A stretch of DNA of 64,000 nt from Mariannaea sp. PMI_226 (Eukaryota > Ascomycota > Sordariomycetes > Hypocreales > Nectriaceae). The notes beneath the pieces were generated by a model. It searched no databases, had not been told where the DNA came from, and worked only from the letters and a program-made list of their open reading frames with translations. The DNA lies in the NCBI GenBank assembly GCA_024336345.1, contig JANFOG010000015.1, positions 434,001 through 498,000 on the forward strand, given 5' to 3'. Both the position numbers and the translations under genes were made by a program. Positions 36,115-46,796 of this stretch are shown in pieces. The first letter of the stretch is position 1. Each line of letters starts with the position of its first letter.

Positions 36115-36233
36115 AGATACAACAGCAGGGATTCCCCGGTCGTCACCGACCCGAGTACTAATCTGCCGCTTCTCAGCTTAACGTGCGGAGAGCAGACGGG
36201 ATCCAGTGTATTCTAAGAGCTATGGTCGTATGT
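36115..36233 (-). rRNA. 5S ribosomal RNA, copy 2
   Basis: 119 nt starting ACATACGACCATAG on the minus strand. Compared with the 23.6-kb copy it has TCGGGTCGGTGACGACCGGGG in the 3' domain and TATCTC instead of TATGT at the very end, weakening the terminal helix. The nearest T-run on the transcribed side begins about 8 bases beyond the 3' end. It is therefore a slightly diverged, possibly weak gene. Confidence 0.8.
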
Positions 36234-36322
36234 GCTCATCAGCCGGCCTCAGAAGGATCAAGAGACCACCTTCACAAGCAGCTTGAAGATGAACAAAAAT
36301 GAAAAAGAAAAGCGAAAAAAAA

Positions 36323-36441
36323 ACATACAACAGTAGGGATTCCCCGGTCGTCACCGACCCGAGTACTAGTCCACCGCTTCTTAGCTTGACGTACGGAGAG
36401 CAGACGGGATCCAGTATTTTATAAGAGCTATGGTCGTATGT
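36323..36441 (-). rRNA. 5S ribosomal RNA, copy 3
   Basis: 119 nt with both terminal octamers intact and a T9 run overlapping the 3' end. It shares the CGGGTCGGTGACGACCGGGG form with copy 2, and differs from copy 1 by several substitutions (for example GTGGACTAGTACT). It lies 208 bp from copy 2 in the same orientation, and part of the flank is also duplicated. Confidence 0.88.
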
Positions 36442-37174
36442 GAGAGTGAGGCCCGTCTCAATGGGAACAAGAGGGCAGCTCAGCCAGAGCTTGCGAGGTT
36501 GAACAAAAATGAAAGCTTCAAGAACAACACAAAAAAAAAATTTGTAAAAAAAGTACAGATTAAGGACCCTCCAGTCCCCAAGGCTAGTCTACCACTCCTC
36601 TTAGTATATATACACAAAGAGAAAATAGGACTGGGTGATACAACAGATCGGGTTGGTTGGTCCAAAATGTGGTACTTATGGGCTGCACAACTCTTTGGTG
36701 GTGAGGGGCTAAGAGATCCGATGGTTGTTATAATGATGCCTGCAAGGTGGGCTCCTCCAAGATTTCCAGACGACAAGAGCCCCAGTTCCGAATGTATTCA
36801 CTTATGCCTTGAGTGACTGGGCAGAAATAACTTAAATTTTTTTTTTTTTTTGCTGCAGTGGGCTGAGAAGTGCCAGACGGGTGCTGACTGGTTTGGACAT
36901 TTGAATAAACGGCCTCCCATTCGGGAGGTTGGTAAGTAGAACAGGTCACTCTAAGCTCTAAAATCGTGAGTTCTAACAATTCAAGCTGATTTGAAGGACA
37001 GAAAAAAATTCATCCAGTGAGCATAATTTCTCCTGCTACGTTTCAAGATTTAATAGCCTGCCCTATTATGCCTTCTTCGACTTAATGCAAATATATCGAA
37101 TACTGGTTTGTCGCTAATAACTGATGCGACATGTACAGCTCCTACACAGCCCAAATATCTTGCTCCTCTCTATT
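36442..37174. other. intergenic
   Basis: Holds the duplicated 5' flank of the 5S pair (GAACAAAAATGAAA motif near 36500), A-runs, and a T-run at 36838-36851. No exon was found. Confidence 0.4.
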
Positions 37175-39092
37175 CTATGCGTACTTGAAGTTCGCATTGA
37201 GGTTGAATTTCTGGTTCAAACAGTTGGAGAGATCGTCAGGCGGCGTACCTCTCACAATGGGGTCATCTGCTGTGGTTCCCAGGCATGCACCACCAGCAAA
37301 TTGGTTCTTATTGATAGTGGTCTGGCAAATCGATTGCAAGTCAACCAGGGCGCCGCAGCCCTGGATGATGTTTTGACATGTCGCTTGCGTGTCCGGCGAC
37401 CAGCCACAGCAGGTGATGAGACTTGCAGCCATAGCGGTGGCACAGTTGGTAACGGGCGGCTTGTCAGGCTGCGAAGACTGCGAGGGCTGCGACTGAGAGC
37501 TAGAGCTACAATCGCAGCCAGAGAAGTCCCCTGTTGTGCATTTATTGCCCGAGCCACCGCTACATGAATCGCATGATGGCTTGGAGTCACCGCACCACTG
37601 CGGAAGAGCGTCGTCTCCAGAAAAGGCACTATGTAGGGAACCCTGAGCGTTCAATGCGCGAAATCCCAACTGGTAGAACTCATAGGCAGCTAGCCCTGTG
37701 ATCCATCCGTTGGTATTGGGATTAAAATTGGTGCATGTCTCGGCAATATTGGCGAGTGAATCCCAGCAATGTTGCTGCTGGTCACCTTCTGCAGCAAGGT
37801 CTCTAACCGCAAACGCTTCTACCTGACTGCTCATCGCGATTGCGATCTCACAGCCATTGTCTCCCTTTTTTGTCGTCTTGATCGATCGAGTGGAAATATC
37901 AGGCGGGTTCTCACATTTGTTATTACATAGAGCTAATAACATTCAAGGAACAGATTTTGTCAGTAATCGTGCTACAGACTTCTGCACAAAAAAAAACGGG
38001 TGGGGAGGGGGACCGACTCTCTCTCATCCTATAAAGTATGTTTTTATAAGTGTCATGTGCAGCATCATTGATCATTTTGTAGGCATCGACTCCTCCATTG
38101 TCGATAGCTTTGGAGCATTCCAGGACAGGTGATTGTTGGGGTGGTGTGGCTGGATTAGCTGATGCCGCACCTGGTGTTGAGCTTGAAGTTGAAGATGCGG
38201 GCTTGGAACTGGAAGGCCTCTTTGATGGTGGCCATTGTATCGTAACACCCGCAAAGGCTGGACATGCTGACGAGGCAAAGGTTGTTGTCGTAAGTGCGGA
38301 TATCTCGCCAGTACAACCACTTGCTATGAATGACGAATAGGTTGTGCAATCCGCTGTCGCTGTCCCAGAGCCTGCTTGACAGGAGACATAAAAGTCTGTT
38401 ACAGTAGTAATTGAGCAGCTTGATTGCGAACTTGCTGAACTTGGTTCGTCTTTTGTTTTGCTCTCACTGGGCTCGCCCTCCGGAGCTGCTGGCTCCCCAA
38501 TCGAGGCAGCAGCTGGGAAGAGGGCAGGAGTAAGCCAAGCAGCAGAGGTCAAAGGAAACACGACATGAAAAGCATAGTCTACCGTTACAAGGGTTGATAC
38601 ACCCCCGATTAATAGGAACAATGCCAGAGGAGCTGTGTCGCGGATGACTGGGAGCCCATTTCGTTGCGACTCTGGGAGGGTTGTCTTGGCAAATGTGACT
38701 TCTTGGCTGGGATCTTGAGGATTTTGGACCTTGACCACCGTCGCAGGCCCAAAAACTCCCGTTGCTGTTGCTATGGGAATAGAGACCTGGATTTGGGTAT
38801 TCGTCACAGTTTCTGTTGGGGTGTTTGTAGCAGGCGATACAACCGGGACGATCAATGTGGAAGTCGTAGACGTAGTCGGCGGCGGCGTGTTCAGTGGGAT
38901 AGTCGTAAGCGTAAGTGTCGAAGCAACTGTCGAAGATGGTGTTGGTGTTTGGAATCCAGGAAACAGCGGCGTCAAAGGAGCTGCATCGCTGCTTGATGCG
39001 TCCTGCCTGCGCATCAGGGCATCTCCTTTTGGAAAGCCATGGACGGCGCCCAAAAGAAGGGATAGGCAGAAGACTGCCGGCAATGAAAGCAT
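37175..39092 (-). CDS. secreted Ser/Thr/Pro-rich protein with Cys-rich C-terminal domain
   Basis: The ATG at 39092 starts a signal peptide, MLSLPAVFCLSLLLGAVHG. The N-terminal half is Thr/Pro/Val-rich, with one hydrophobic stretch (TAPLALFLLIGGVSTL), and a Cys-containing Ser/Thr part follows. The C-terminal part has NKCENPPDISTRSIKTTKKG, EAFAVRDLAAEGDQQQHCWD, NIAETCTNFNPNTNGWITG and a Gly/Ser/Cys segment, ending in ANFKYA. The frame changes between 37975 and 37932, where a very short GT..AG intron (43 bp) restores it; a second intron ending at the T-rich TTTTTTTTGTGCAG near 37980 is an alternative, so exon ends are uncertain here. Probably a cell-wall or extracellular protein of a Hypocreales-type family; no enzymatic motif seen. 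Confidence 0.6.
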
Positions 39093-39454
39093 CCTGCTTG
39101 CTACGAGAAGCCTAATAGAAAATAAATGCCCAGATGTAAGTGGGAAAGAGGTCACTGAATTTGACAAGAAACTGATACCACATTCTATCCCACTTTTCCT
39201 AGATTTGAGGGGGCTAGTGGTCAACTTTTAATGGTTTCGCCTGTGCAATAGTTACAAGCAAGCAGTATATTTGAGAAAACGGGGAGCCTACATAATGCCC
39301 TTTCCTAGATAGGATTGATAAGATATACGATAGTTCTAAAACTTCTTGCGCTCTTCACATTCCTCTTTGAGACAGAAGAGTTTACATAGGATCCCTATCT
39401 TCTGACGTCTTCATTTCGGATCAAAAGTCATCCTATGTGTCGCACTAGCTTACA

Positions 39455-39985
39455 GTTCGCGCCGCTGATTCGCCCGTTCGCTGAAACAAAGGATACGGAT
39501 TTTCTTTAAATTGTTGTTTTTTTTTTCTTCTGTACATGGTATACAAATTAAAATGGCTGAGCAAATGGGAGGATTATGCCCTTTTTCGAGGGGATATTCT
39601 AAGATATCCCATGGTGTTGAAACGTCCAGCCTTCTCCACATCCCTCTTCGGAACGAAAGGATCTAGGCTATCCCTTTCACGGTCCCAAGGCAAGTGGAGA
39701 GTATCAAACAAGAAATACTGGCAAATCAAATATGATATAGAGCCCAGTACACTCCACTTGCCTTGGGACCGCGAAAGGGATATAGCACTCGCTTTGAAAC
39801 TCCAAGACGTCTCCACATTCCCATTCGGAGCGAAAGGATCTATGCCTTTGGGAACGAGAAGGAGGCCTATCTGCCGCACGCGATTGCAGCTCGCGCTGTT
39901 GATTCGCCCAAAAGATCAGAACTACCTACTTGAAGGTGTTTGTTTCTTTATTTCTCGCTTGTACATGGTAGAGAAATTAATAAAG
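39455..39985. repeat. duplicated repeat block
   Basis: Three pairs of direct repeats flank a hairpin: a CGCG..TGATTCGCCC word at 39458-39478 and 39890-39910, a GTACATGGTA..AAATTAA word near 39533 and 39962, and a roughly 55-bp unit at 39615-39668 and 39790-39845 that includes CTCCACAT and CGAAAGGATCTA. The order is A-B-C-hairpin-C'-A'-B', as expected of an old tandem duplication of a small element. No terminal inverted repeats or transposase were found. Confidence 0.6.
39669..39782. repeat. 35-bp inverted repeat, 44-nt loop
   Basis: The arm at 39669-39703 (TATCCCTTTC..GGTCCCAAGG) is matched in reverse complement at 39748-39782 with two mismatches in 35 bases. The 44-nt spacer would form the loop. 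It sits at the centre of the duplicated block. Confidence 0.85.
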
Positions 39986-40233
39986 TGGGTGGTCAGGAGA
40001 GGAGCCAACAACCACCCCTCCCCCAAAAGGAAGATCTTTGTTATGGTGAAGTTTATACAAATGCCTAAAAGGGAGACTATAGAATAGTATGCACGTGCTT
40101 TCACATAGTCATCTAAACAAGTTCTTAACATTGGGTAGTCCCCTACGTCTTTGTTTGTGGTTGAGGCGTTTACTATCCTCTCTCACTCCACTGAATCTTT
40201 TTCAAAAGAGCTTTAGACTCGCCAACCACAGCC

Positions 40234-40965
40234 ATGGTTTTTCTTCAATTACGGGGCGCAGCAAGCTGTGGCCTTGTGAAAATCATTTTTAGCTATGGAC
40301 TTTTCACCTTGTTTTCTGCACAAGTCCTTGGTTTGGCTATTTCTAAGCCGATACTAGACGATCTTGCGACGACAAATCGATATCCCGCAATTAATGCTCG
40401 CGCCGATGACATCGGGTCTATTATTGCGCGGGATGGACCTACACTCGCCGATATTCCATCATTAGACCAGCTCCGACAAGCCGTCAAGGCACAATCCAAA
40501 TTCCTCGCATCTTTGATTAATGTCGATCCGGATGACCTCACGACTATATTTTATACAAGTAACCCCCTTCCAATCGACGAGATTGAATGCTTCGCAAACA
40601 AATTCATCGGAGAGGGCAAGTTTATCTATTTCGAGAATGCCATCTCAGAAGATGACGCCCACAAGTTCGAGCTGAGTCTGCTGGGAAACGCTCAAGCCAA
40701 AGACCTCTACCAGAAACAACTGTCGCGTGTGATAGCCGAGCAGGCCGATGGTGAAGTGATGCTCCTGATCCCTCCTGGGGTCGAGCCGAGCCCACAATCA
40801 ACATGGACACTCTATGAGTTTCCGGCTCTCCAGCACGATAATCGGAACAACGTTGAGGTTTATCGGGTGGATGTAACCGGTTCAACAGAGGCTGAGTTAA
40901 TCTGGGAGACTGAAAATGGCCCAACTCTTCCTCCACCTCTCGATACCCTGCCCCCAGGAAACTAG
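40234..40965 (+). CDS. secreted orphan protein
   Basis: Single exon of 243 residues. Its N-terminus reads MVFLQLRGAASCGLVKIIFS followed by a hydrophobic YGLFTLFSAQVLGLAIS, suggesting a signal peptide or anchor. A helical region includes PSLDQLRQAVKAQSKFLASL, and EDDAHKFELSLLGNAQAKDL precedes MLLIPPGVEPSPQSTW. The C-terminus ends in a Pro-rich PPPLDTLPPGN. No family or catalytic motif was recognised; low cysteine content argues against a disulfide-rich effector. Confidence 0.7.
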   Translation: MVFLQLRGAASCGLVKIIFSYGLFTLFSAQVLGLAISKPILDDLATTNRYPAINARADDIGSIIARDGPTLADIPSLDQLRQAVKAQSKFLASLINVDPDDLTTIFYTSNPLPIDEIECFANKFIGEGKFIYFENAISEDDAHKFELSLLGNAQAKDLYQKQLSRVIAEQADGEVMLLIPPGVEPSPQSTWTLYEFPALQHDNRNNVEVYRVDVTGSTEAELIWETENGPTLPPPLDTLPPGN

Positions 40966-42033
40966 GACTAGATGGAACGAACGTAACTTGTTGGGGGGGG
41001 ATTAAGATAGAGGCCCGCTGTAACAATGTGACTGAACGCTCTGCACATACCAGCGGAACAGGTCTCTGACCACTATACAAGTTACATTACTTTATCAAAT
41101 ATTATACTTGCCTTTTCAGCTCCATATTTCATGTTTTATATTCCCTTATAATTCTTCAACCTGTATACATCACAGTGAGCGCAACCACACACAATTGAGG
41201 AGCAGTGCGCTGATTGGTCAACAGAGCATAGAGCACACGAATAGTGCGTTAAAAGAGCCGTGTTCTGGATACAAAAGAAAACAGAATGAAAAAAACAGAT
41301 GGAATATGTATCTAGTTCGGATAAATGAACGGACCATATTGTGGGCTCCACTGACTAATGGGAGGCCTACATTTTGCGATGGCACGTAAGTTGTCTGTAT
41401 ACATAGCTAGTATCTTGACAGTTATACCCGTTTGCATTGAGGGTTTTCGCTAGCTGGACCCCCACTGGCATACGAACTGATAGGTACTCCTCCACCCTCT
41501 TCAGTTGGTCACCCATATGGACGACAATCGCAACACTCGAGGCGCTCACTTTGTTCAAATTCTGGTGTGGGAATCGATAATGTTTTGCTTTGAATGCATT
41601 CGTGTTCACATCTATACATAAAAGTTAGACGCTGGTCAAGATATACAATTGAAGATTGGAAGTCTAAAGGTTTTTGACTCCATTGATGAAGAACAGTCGG
41701 TTGGGCATCCAATTTTTGGCACAGACCGTTCGTGCTTATCTCAAGCAGCCGGTCGACCTGCTAGCTGGCATAACCTCACATATGTCACTTTCTGTAGCTG
41801 ATAGGAGCTATCTACCTTAGTGTATCTAGCCATGTTGAAGGAAGTCTAATTCTGGCTAACACGGTCGACAGTTTGATGGGCTCAGAAGTTGACGGTATCC
41901 CCTCAAAATATCGTGATGGCGGGCGCCGCGGGCCCCGGCAGGGCGATGATGAGGATATCTGGTGCAGTGTTTCCATTTTTGGACAATTCTTATAACATAT
42001 GATAGTGCAGTTCCTTATTAGTCCTTGAGCTCC
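40966..42033. other. gene-free AT-rich region
   Basis: About 1 kb with nothing coding or repeated of note. Confidence 0.4.
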
Positions 42034-42089
42034 TAGACGGAGAGCACCTGATGGGATTCATAATTTTCTTTAGAGCTATGGTCGTATGT
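42034..42089 (-). pseudogene. truncated 5S rRNA
   Basis: The minus strand begins ATACGACCATAGCTC at its 5' end (42089) and can be followed through GATCCC-like and GCTCTCCGTC segments for about 55 bases, then similarity stops. The internal promoter and 3' half are absent, so it cannot be transcribed as 5S RNA. The outer flank GTATGTGCTC is shared with copy 2 at 36.2 kb, suggesting derivation from that lineage. Confidence 0.7.
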
Positions 42090-43337
42090 GCTCGACAGCT
42101 GAGTGGCCGGCACAATCTATGTGGATATGGTACTCTTGAAAGTCCAGAGGCTGACTCGTTTGAATGTCTGCCATATATTTGTTTTTTTTTAGTGTTATGT
42201 TTGATTCAGGGCTTTTTTATTTTATTTTTTTCGGGTTAGCCTACATCAATGATACGATTTCAAGTTGAATCTGACCCATAAAGCCATGAATCTAAAATAT
42301 AACCTTGGAATGGATTCTCATTAAAGTTCGGGATGCGTGCACCGTTTTCCCACGAAACGAGTCATTCTGGTTGCTGCTTGACTGGCAAGGTGATGTGCGA
42401 GTCGTACAAGCTATCAATAGTGGCATGGGGTTCTCGTTCATACGACCCAAGGCTTTTTTATGAAATTGGAATTTAAGAATAACTGATGCATCCATGTCCC
42501 ATGATGTCATTTGTGTCAAACTTTAGGGTCAATCGAATATTCAAATGTGAAGATAAAATAATAGCACGTACGTTAGACGAGCTGGGAAAATAGAATCCAG
42601 TCCAATGGTATAGTAGGGACGATCCATCTCGAGCATTGGATACTACTAGGTATTGATCCTCCCCAGCGAGGTAGCGAGTCACGAATTATTGCCAGCTAGA
42701 AGGCCAAAAAAAAACAAAAAGAGGATGCTGACTCAAGGCCATCTAATGGTGTGCAAGTGCCCTATAGTACGATTTTTTACACCTCACGCGCGCGGCATAC
42801 CCGCAGGCAACTTGCTTACTAGCTCCCTTCCACTTGGACAACAAAGCGAGGACGCGAGGACGCGAGGGCGTTGGATTTTAAGCTTAACAATTGGATCCAA
42901 TCATTCCAAATAAAAATTTAACCTTGCCGGTGGGAGTGCGCAAGCGTCCCGCTTTAAGCACAACTCAGCCTGGATCAAGTACGGCGCACTCTGTTCCACA
43001 CACTGAAAACCCCCAAGTTACCTAAGGTACGTATGCTACAATTCCTCGGAGGTACAGCACTGGGCAATCGTCACAGGCGGCAGCGTTGGCCCAGCTAAGG
43101 AGGCCACTGTATCTTAGGGAGGCTGGGTGGAAGCCATAGTGAAGCATCCAGAATGTATTTTTTTTTTTTTGGGTCCCACCGAACTAGCTTCCATCCATCG
43201 AATTATTCAGCAGGACAAAACAATCAAAAGAACTTTTGGAATGAATGACAACCTGCCAACGCGTCATTTGCATGGCGTCTTTTCAGGCGCCTTGCCTTCA
43301 ACAGGACCAGTAAAAACAAAAGGGAGTAAAGAAAGGA

Positions 43338-43374
43338 AGAGAGAGAGAGAGAGAGAGAGGGAGGGAGAGAAAAC
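43338..43374. repeat. (GA)n microsatellite
   Basis: An imperfect AG/GA tract of about 37 bp with GGGAGGGAG interruptions. Confidence 0.9.
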
Positions 43375-43597
43375 TAAAAGACGGGCTGCAACCATTAGCG
43401 CTGCATGCGAGCCAGGTTCTTTCTTTTTATCCATGTCTTCTCAGCTGAACTTGGAGGAGTTTACCAGGGCGAACAAACATAATAGAGTGAGAGTGAGACC
43501 TAATTACAACCTAACCTAGTGCCCTGAAGAAAAGCATAGGGATCCCAGTGTACAGTAGTGGAGGTAACCTTCCAAAGTTATCTAGGTACCTTACTAT

Positions 43598-43649
43598 ACC
43601 TACCTATGGAACCTACCTATGGAGCCTACCTATGGAACCTAGCTAACCT
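43598..43649. repeat. 13-bp minisatellite
   Basis: Three head-to-tail copies of (A/G)CCTACCTATGGA at 43598-43636 and a diverged fourth copy after them. Confidence 0.85.
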
Positions 43650-44687
43650 AGGCACAGTACCCACTGTAGCAGTCAGTGGCTGCACTTATTACAGCACTTC
43701 GTCTGCACACGTTATATACCTATTGGGATGAACGGAAGAGCTTCTCTTCTTCTACACATCTTGGGCCCAGACCATAATACGAAAAGGAAACATTTCTTTT
43801 CCGCTTCCATTCAACCCAAAGAAAAAAAAAAGAAAGAAAAAAACCAAAATCAAGGTTAAATATTGCATCAAATTAAATCAAGCTTTTCCAAATCAATGTT
43901 GTCAGCCGTTGTCATCGTCGTCTTCGGACTGGGGAAACGCGAATGTGCCACACGGTGATTGGCAAACGGCCGGGAGTGCCGCAAGCCGGCTTGCTCACCG
44001 ACCAGGTTTGGCGAAGCAGTCACCAATTGGCAACACACGGGACGCAGTGCTTACTTCGTGCATACATATGCGCTATGGTACGGTGCAGATATCACAGCTT
44101 GTGACTAGTTAGTTGCTATGGTTGCGTGATTTTTACTGCTCTGTTTCCTGTCTCCTTCTGCTCCCCTCCCCCCCCCCCCTCCTTTTCATTCTTATGTCAC
44201 CTACCCCATACATAGTCTACGGCGCTACTCTATAGATCTCAATAAGATCTATCCGTACTTTGTATGTGGTCCATCCCCCGTCGAAATTGGGCCGTGCATG
44301 CTTATGCAATGTCCCCGAGCTTGACTCTGCCTGCTTGCTAATCAATCAGGCAAGGTAAGGACTTTTGACCTTCATCACTTTAGTTACGAAGAAATATGTA
44401 ATCGATGGCTTAGAAATCACAGTGCAGAGAATCCTTTCTCAGCCCTGCTGGTGATAGAATGTGTAGTCGCAGATCCGTACCTAATTGTATTCCCCAGTCT
44501 ACTGCTGCAGCTGAGGCAAGCTATGAGCTGTTCAGCTCATAAATAACCCCCTACATATCTCTGGCTGCCTTACCTATCCCCCATCCCTCTCCATCCATTG
44601 TCTCGTTTCTTTTTCTTCTCCTTTTTTAACATCCCCCTCGAATTCCATAGGTCGTGTTCACTTCCCTTTTAGTACACACCTCGCACA

Positions 44688-45752
44688 ATGCTCTCCAAGC
44701 TCTTCTCTGTCGTGGCACTCTGTGCCTCGCAGATCGCGGCCTCAGCTGCCACGGCCTCGTCCACAAGACCAGTGCCCACGTACGCCCCAGTGCCACATTC
44801 AAGTGATGGTCTGAAATTGGGTCCTGACAATTGGCGTGTTGAGCCTTTTGGCCATGGCGCCTACATGGCCACCGACAACCAGTATCAAGCCATGTTCTAC
44901 ATCTCGGACAAGGGCGTCATCGTGGTTGATGCTCCCCCTACCCTGGGTCACGGTCTCCTATACGCCATTGGAAACACAACCTCTATTCCTATCACACACT
45001 TCGTCTACTCACACTACCATGGTGACCATATCGGTGCCGCCTATCTCGTCCATCAAAAGGGACACAAGAAGCCCGTCATCATCGCACACCGTGACACTCG
45101 CGAAGTCCTCAAGCAGCTCGATGATCCAAACCGCCCATTGCCAAACATTGTGTTTGACGAGGACTACACGCTTCGGGTTGGAAACCAGACCCTGGAACTT
45201 TCATACAAGGGACACGCCCACGCACCTGGAAACATCTTCATCTACGCCCCCTACCAACAAGTCCTCATGCTCGTCGACGTTGTTTTCCCTGGTTGGACGC
45301 CCTTCTCCGGCCTGGGTCGCGCTCAATTCGTCCCCGGCTATATGAAGGCCTTTGACCAAGTTCTCCAATACAAGTTCAAGCATTTCGTCGGTGGACACCT
45401 TACCCGCTCTGGTGATCGTGCCGACGTCAAGGACGGCCGTGAGTACGTCCACGACTTGCGGGCAAACTGCATCCGTGCCATTGAGCTGAGCGGGCAACCT
45501 GGCAACGCTACCAACCCGCTGGCAATTACAACCTTGCTTCCCCCCGTGCAAGAGGCGAACCCCCGTAACCCTTGGGCCTTGTTCAGGGAAGCTCTTGAGG
45601 CGGCTGCCGAATGGTGTGCTGATGAAACGAACAAGAAGTGGAAGAACCGCATCGGTGCCACTGACGTCTACGGCTTTGATAACGCTTATACCATGATTGA
45701 GTCATTGCGACTTGATTGGGACATTTTGGGTCCATTTGGTGTTCAAAACTAA
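44688..45752 (+). CDS. secreted metallo-beta-lactamase-fold hydrolase
   Basis: Single exon, 354 residues. Signal peptide MLSKLFSVVALCASQIAASA and a pro-like Thr/Pro stretch precede the fold. The metal site is present: HYHGDHIG (H-x-H-x-D-H) near residue 110, a later GHAHAPGNIFIY histidine, VDVVFPGWTPF supplying the Asp, and FVGGHLTRSGD with a C-terminal His. A short C-terminal helical extension with WCADETNKKWKNR follows. Fungal relatives hydrolyse lactones, lactams or esters, so the substrate is unknown. The absence of introns and the codon use, richer in C at third positions than its neighbours, set it apart from the AT-rich surroundings; this could mean high expression or relatively recent acquisition. 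Confidence 0.88.
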   Translation: MLSKLFSVVALCASQIAASAATASSTRPVPTYAPVPHSSDGLKLGPDNWRVEPFGHGAYMATDNQYQAMFYISDKGVIVVDAPPTLGHGLLYAIGNTTSIPITHFVYSHYHGDHIGAAYLVHQKGHKKPVIIAHRDTREVLKQLDDPNRPLPNIVFDEDYTLRVGNQTLELSYKGHAHAPGNIFIYAPYQQVLMLVDVVFPGWTPFSGLGRAQFVPGYMKAFDQVLQYKFKHFVGGHLTRSGDRADVKDGREYVHDLRANCIRAIELSGQPGNATNPLAITTLLPPVQEANPRNPWALFREALEAAAEWCADETNKKWKNRIGATDVYGFDNAYTMIESLRLDWDILGPFGVQN

Positions 45753-46796
45753 GTGTTTCTCTCTCAAGAACAAAATCAGATTGAATACGAATTGGAGAGG
45801 AAAATAAATTACTCAGTGTATATATGATATTGTAAATAGATAGAAAGGTGATTACATGTCTTATACTCATCAATACACCCGGGCACTCATTGCAATTCTC
45901 TGGCAAGAATCAACTCATCCACCAAACGCAACAAATCATTTCTAATAGATGACCGAAACTGCACTTCCAATTGTTCTTAAATTTATATTGGCTAGATAGC
46001 TACTCCCTCGCTCTGCCAGCACCGTTCGCTCCCGAGTTGACTCAAGCATTGCACACACATCACCCATTGCAGGGAGACTAAGAAGACTCATAGATGTTGA
46101 CTTCCAGGGCTTCAAGTAACTTTGGTTTTAGTTTGACATATTCGCTTCTGCAAACAAGAAAAATGAATAACATACCTGCTGTGACAACTTTCGAGTTTTC
46201 TTAGCGCAAAACTGAACACATACACAAGCCAACCAGTGAATGTAACCAAGCATCATGGCAGAGTATTCGCAATGTCGGCCATAAACCCACAGTACTTTAT
46301 GTTAAACTCAGAGCGTCTCGGCATGATCCGCTTTTCAAGTATATGTCTCTCTGGAAAATTTTAAAATGGTTTCTTCTAGCTGGGAGAGCTCAGTCCCATC
46401 AAGGTTTGCTTGATGACTCTATGAGTCACAGTTAGGTAGATGGCAGCGACGAGGTTTGAAAGAACCAAAGAAAGATAAAAAGATAACAAGTCCAGTAGCG
46501 ATTATATCTGGCTGTGATCTGAATCAAGCCCCCTGTTCGTGGTCTTTTTCCTTCTTCCCGTACTGCACAACCCAACGACTGTCCAACTACTTGTCCAACT
46601 CTGACTGGCGCACTTGACCCTCTGTTGATATTCATTGGCAATCACCCCAAGCGTGTTAGCTATCATCATCGTCACCTACTTATCTACCTACCTAAATCAT
46701 GGAGAGCTCAGCAGCGCCGCAACCCGCCTTGGAGAATTCTGCGGGCAAGGTGCGGATTCTGCTACAGACATTTACGCACCTTGTACCTGGCAGTGA
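45753..46796. other. intergenic
   Basis: No complete gene. An ATG at 46699 with an open 51-nt start and a GTGCGG donor could be the first exon of the orphan gene that follows, but the join was not resolved. Confidence 0.35.

Larger units (their letters stand above)
42090..44687. other. 2.6-kb gene-free region
   Basis: Contains T- and A-runs, a GA microsatellite, a 13-bp minisatellite and a C-run at 44170-44179. The final 150 bp are pyrimidine-rich, as in a fungal promoter, ahead of the hydrolase ATG. No exon was found. Confidence 0.4.

Noticed and set aside
37124..39231. Plus-strand open frames of 147-166 codons
   Set aside because: They mirror the Ser/Thr-rich minus-strand gene, whose complement naturally yields long open frames.
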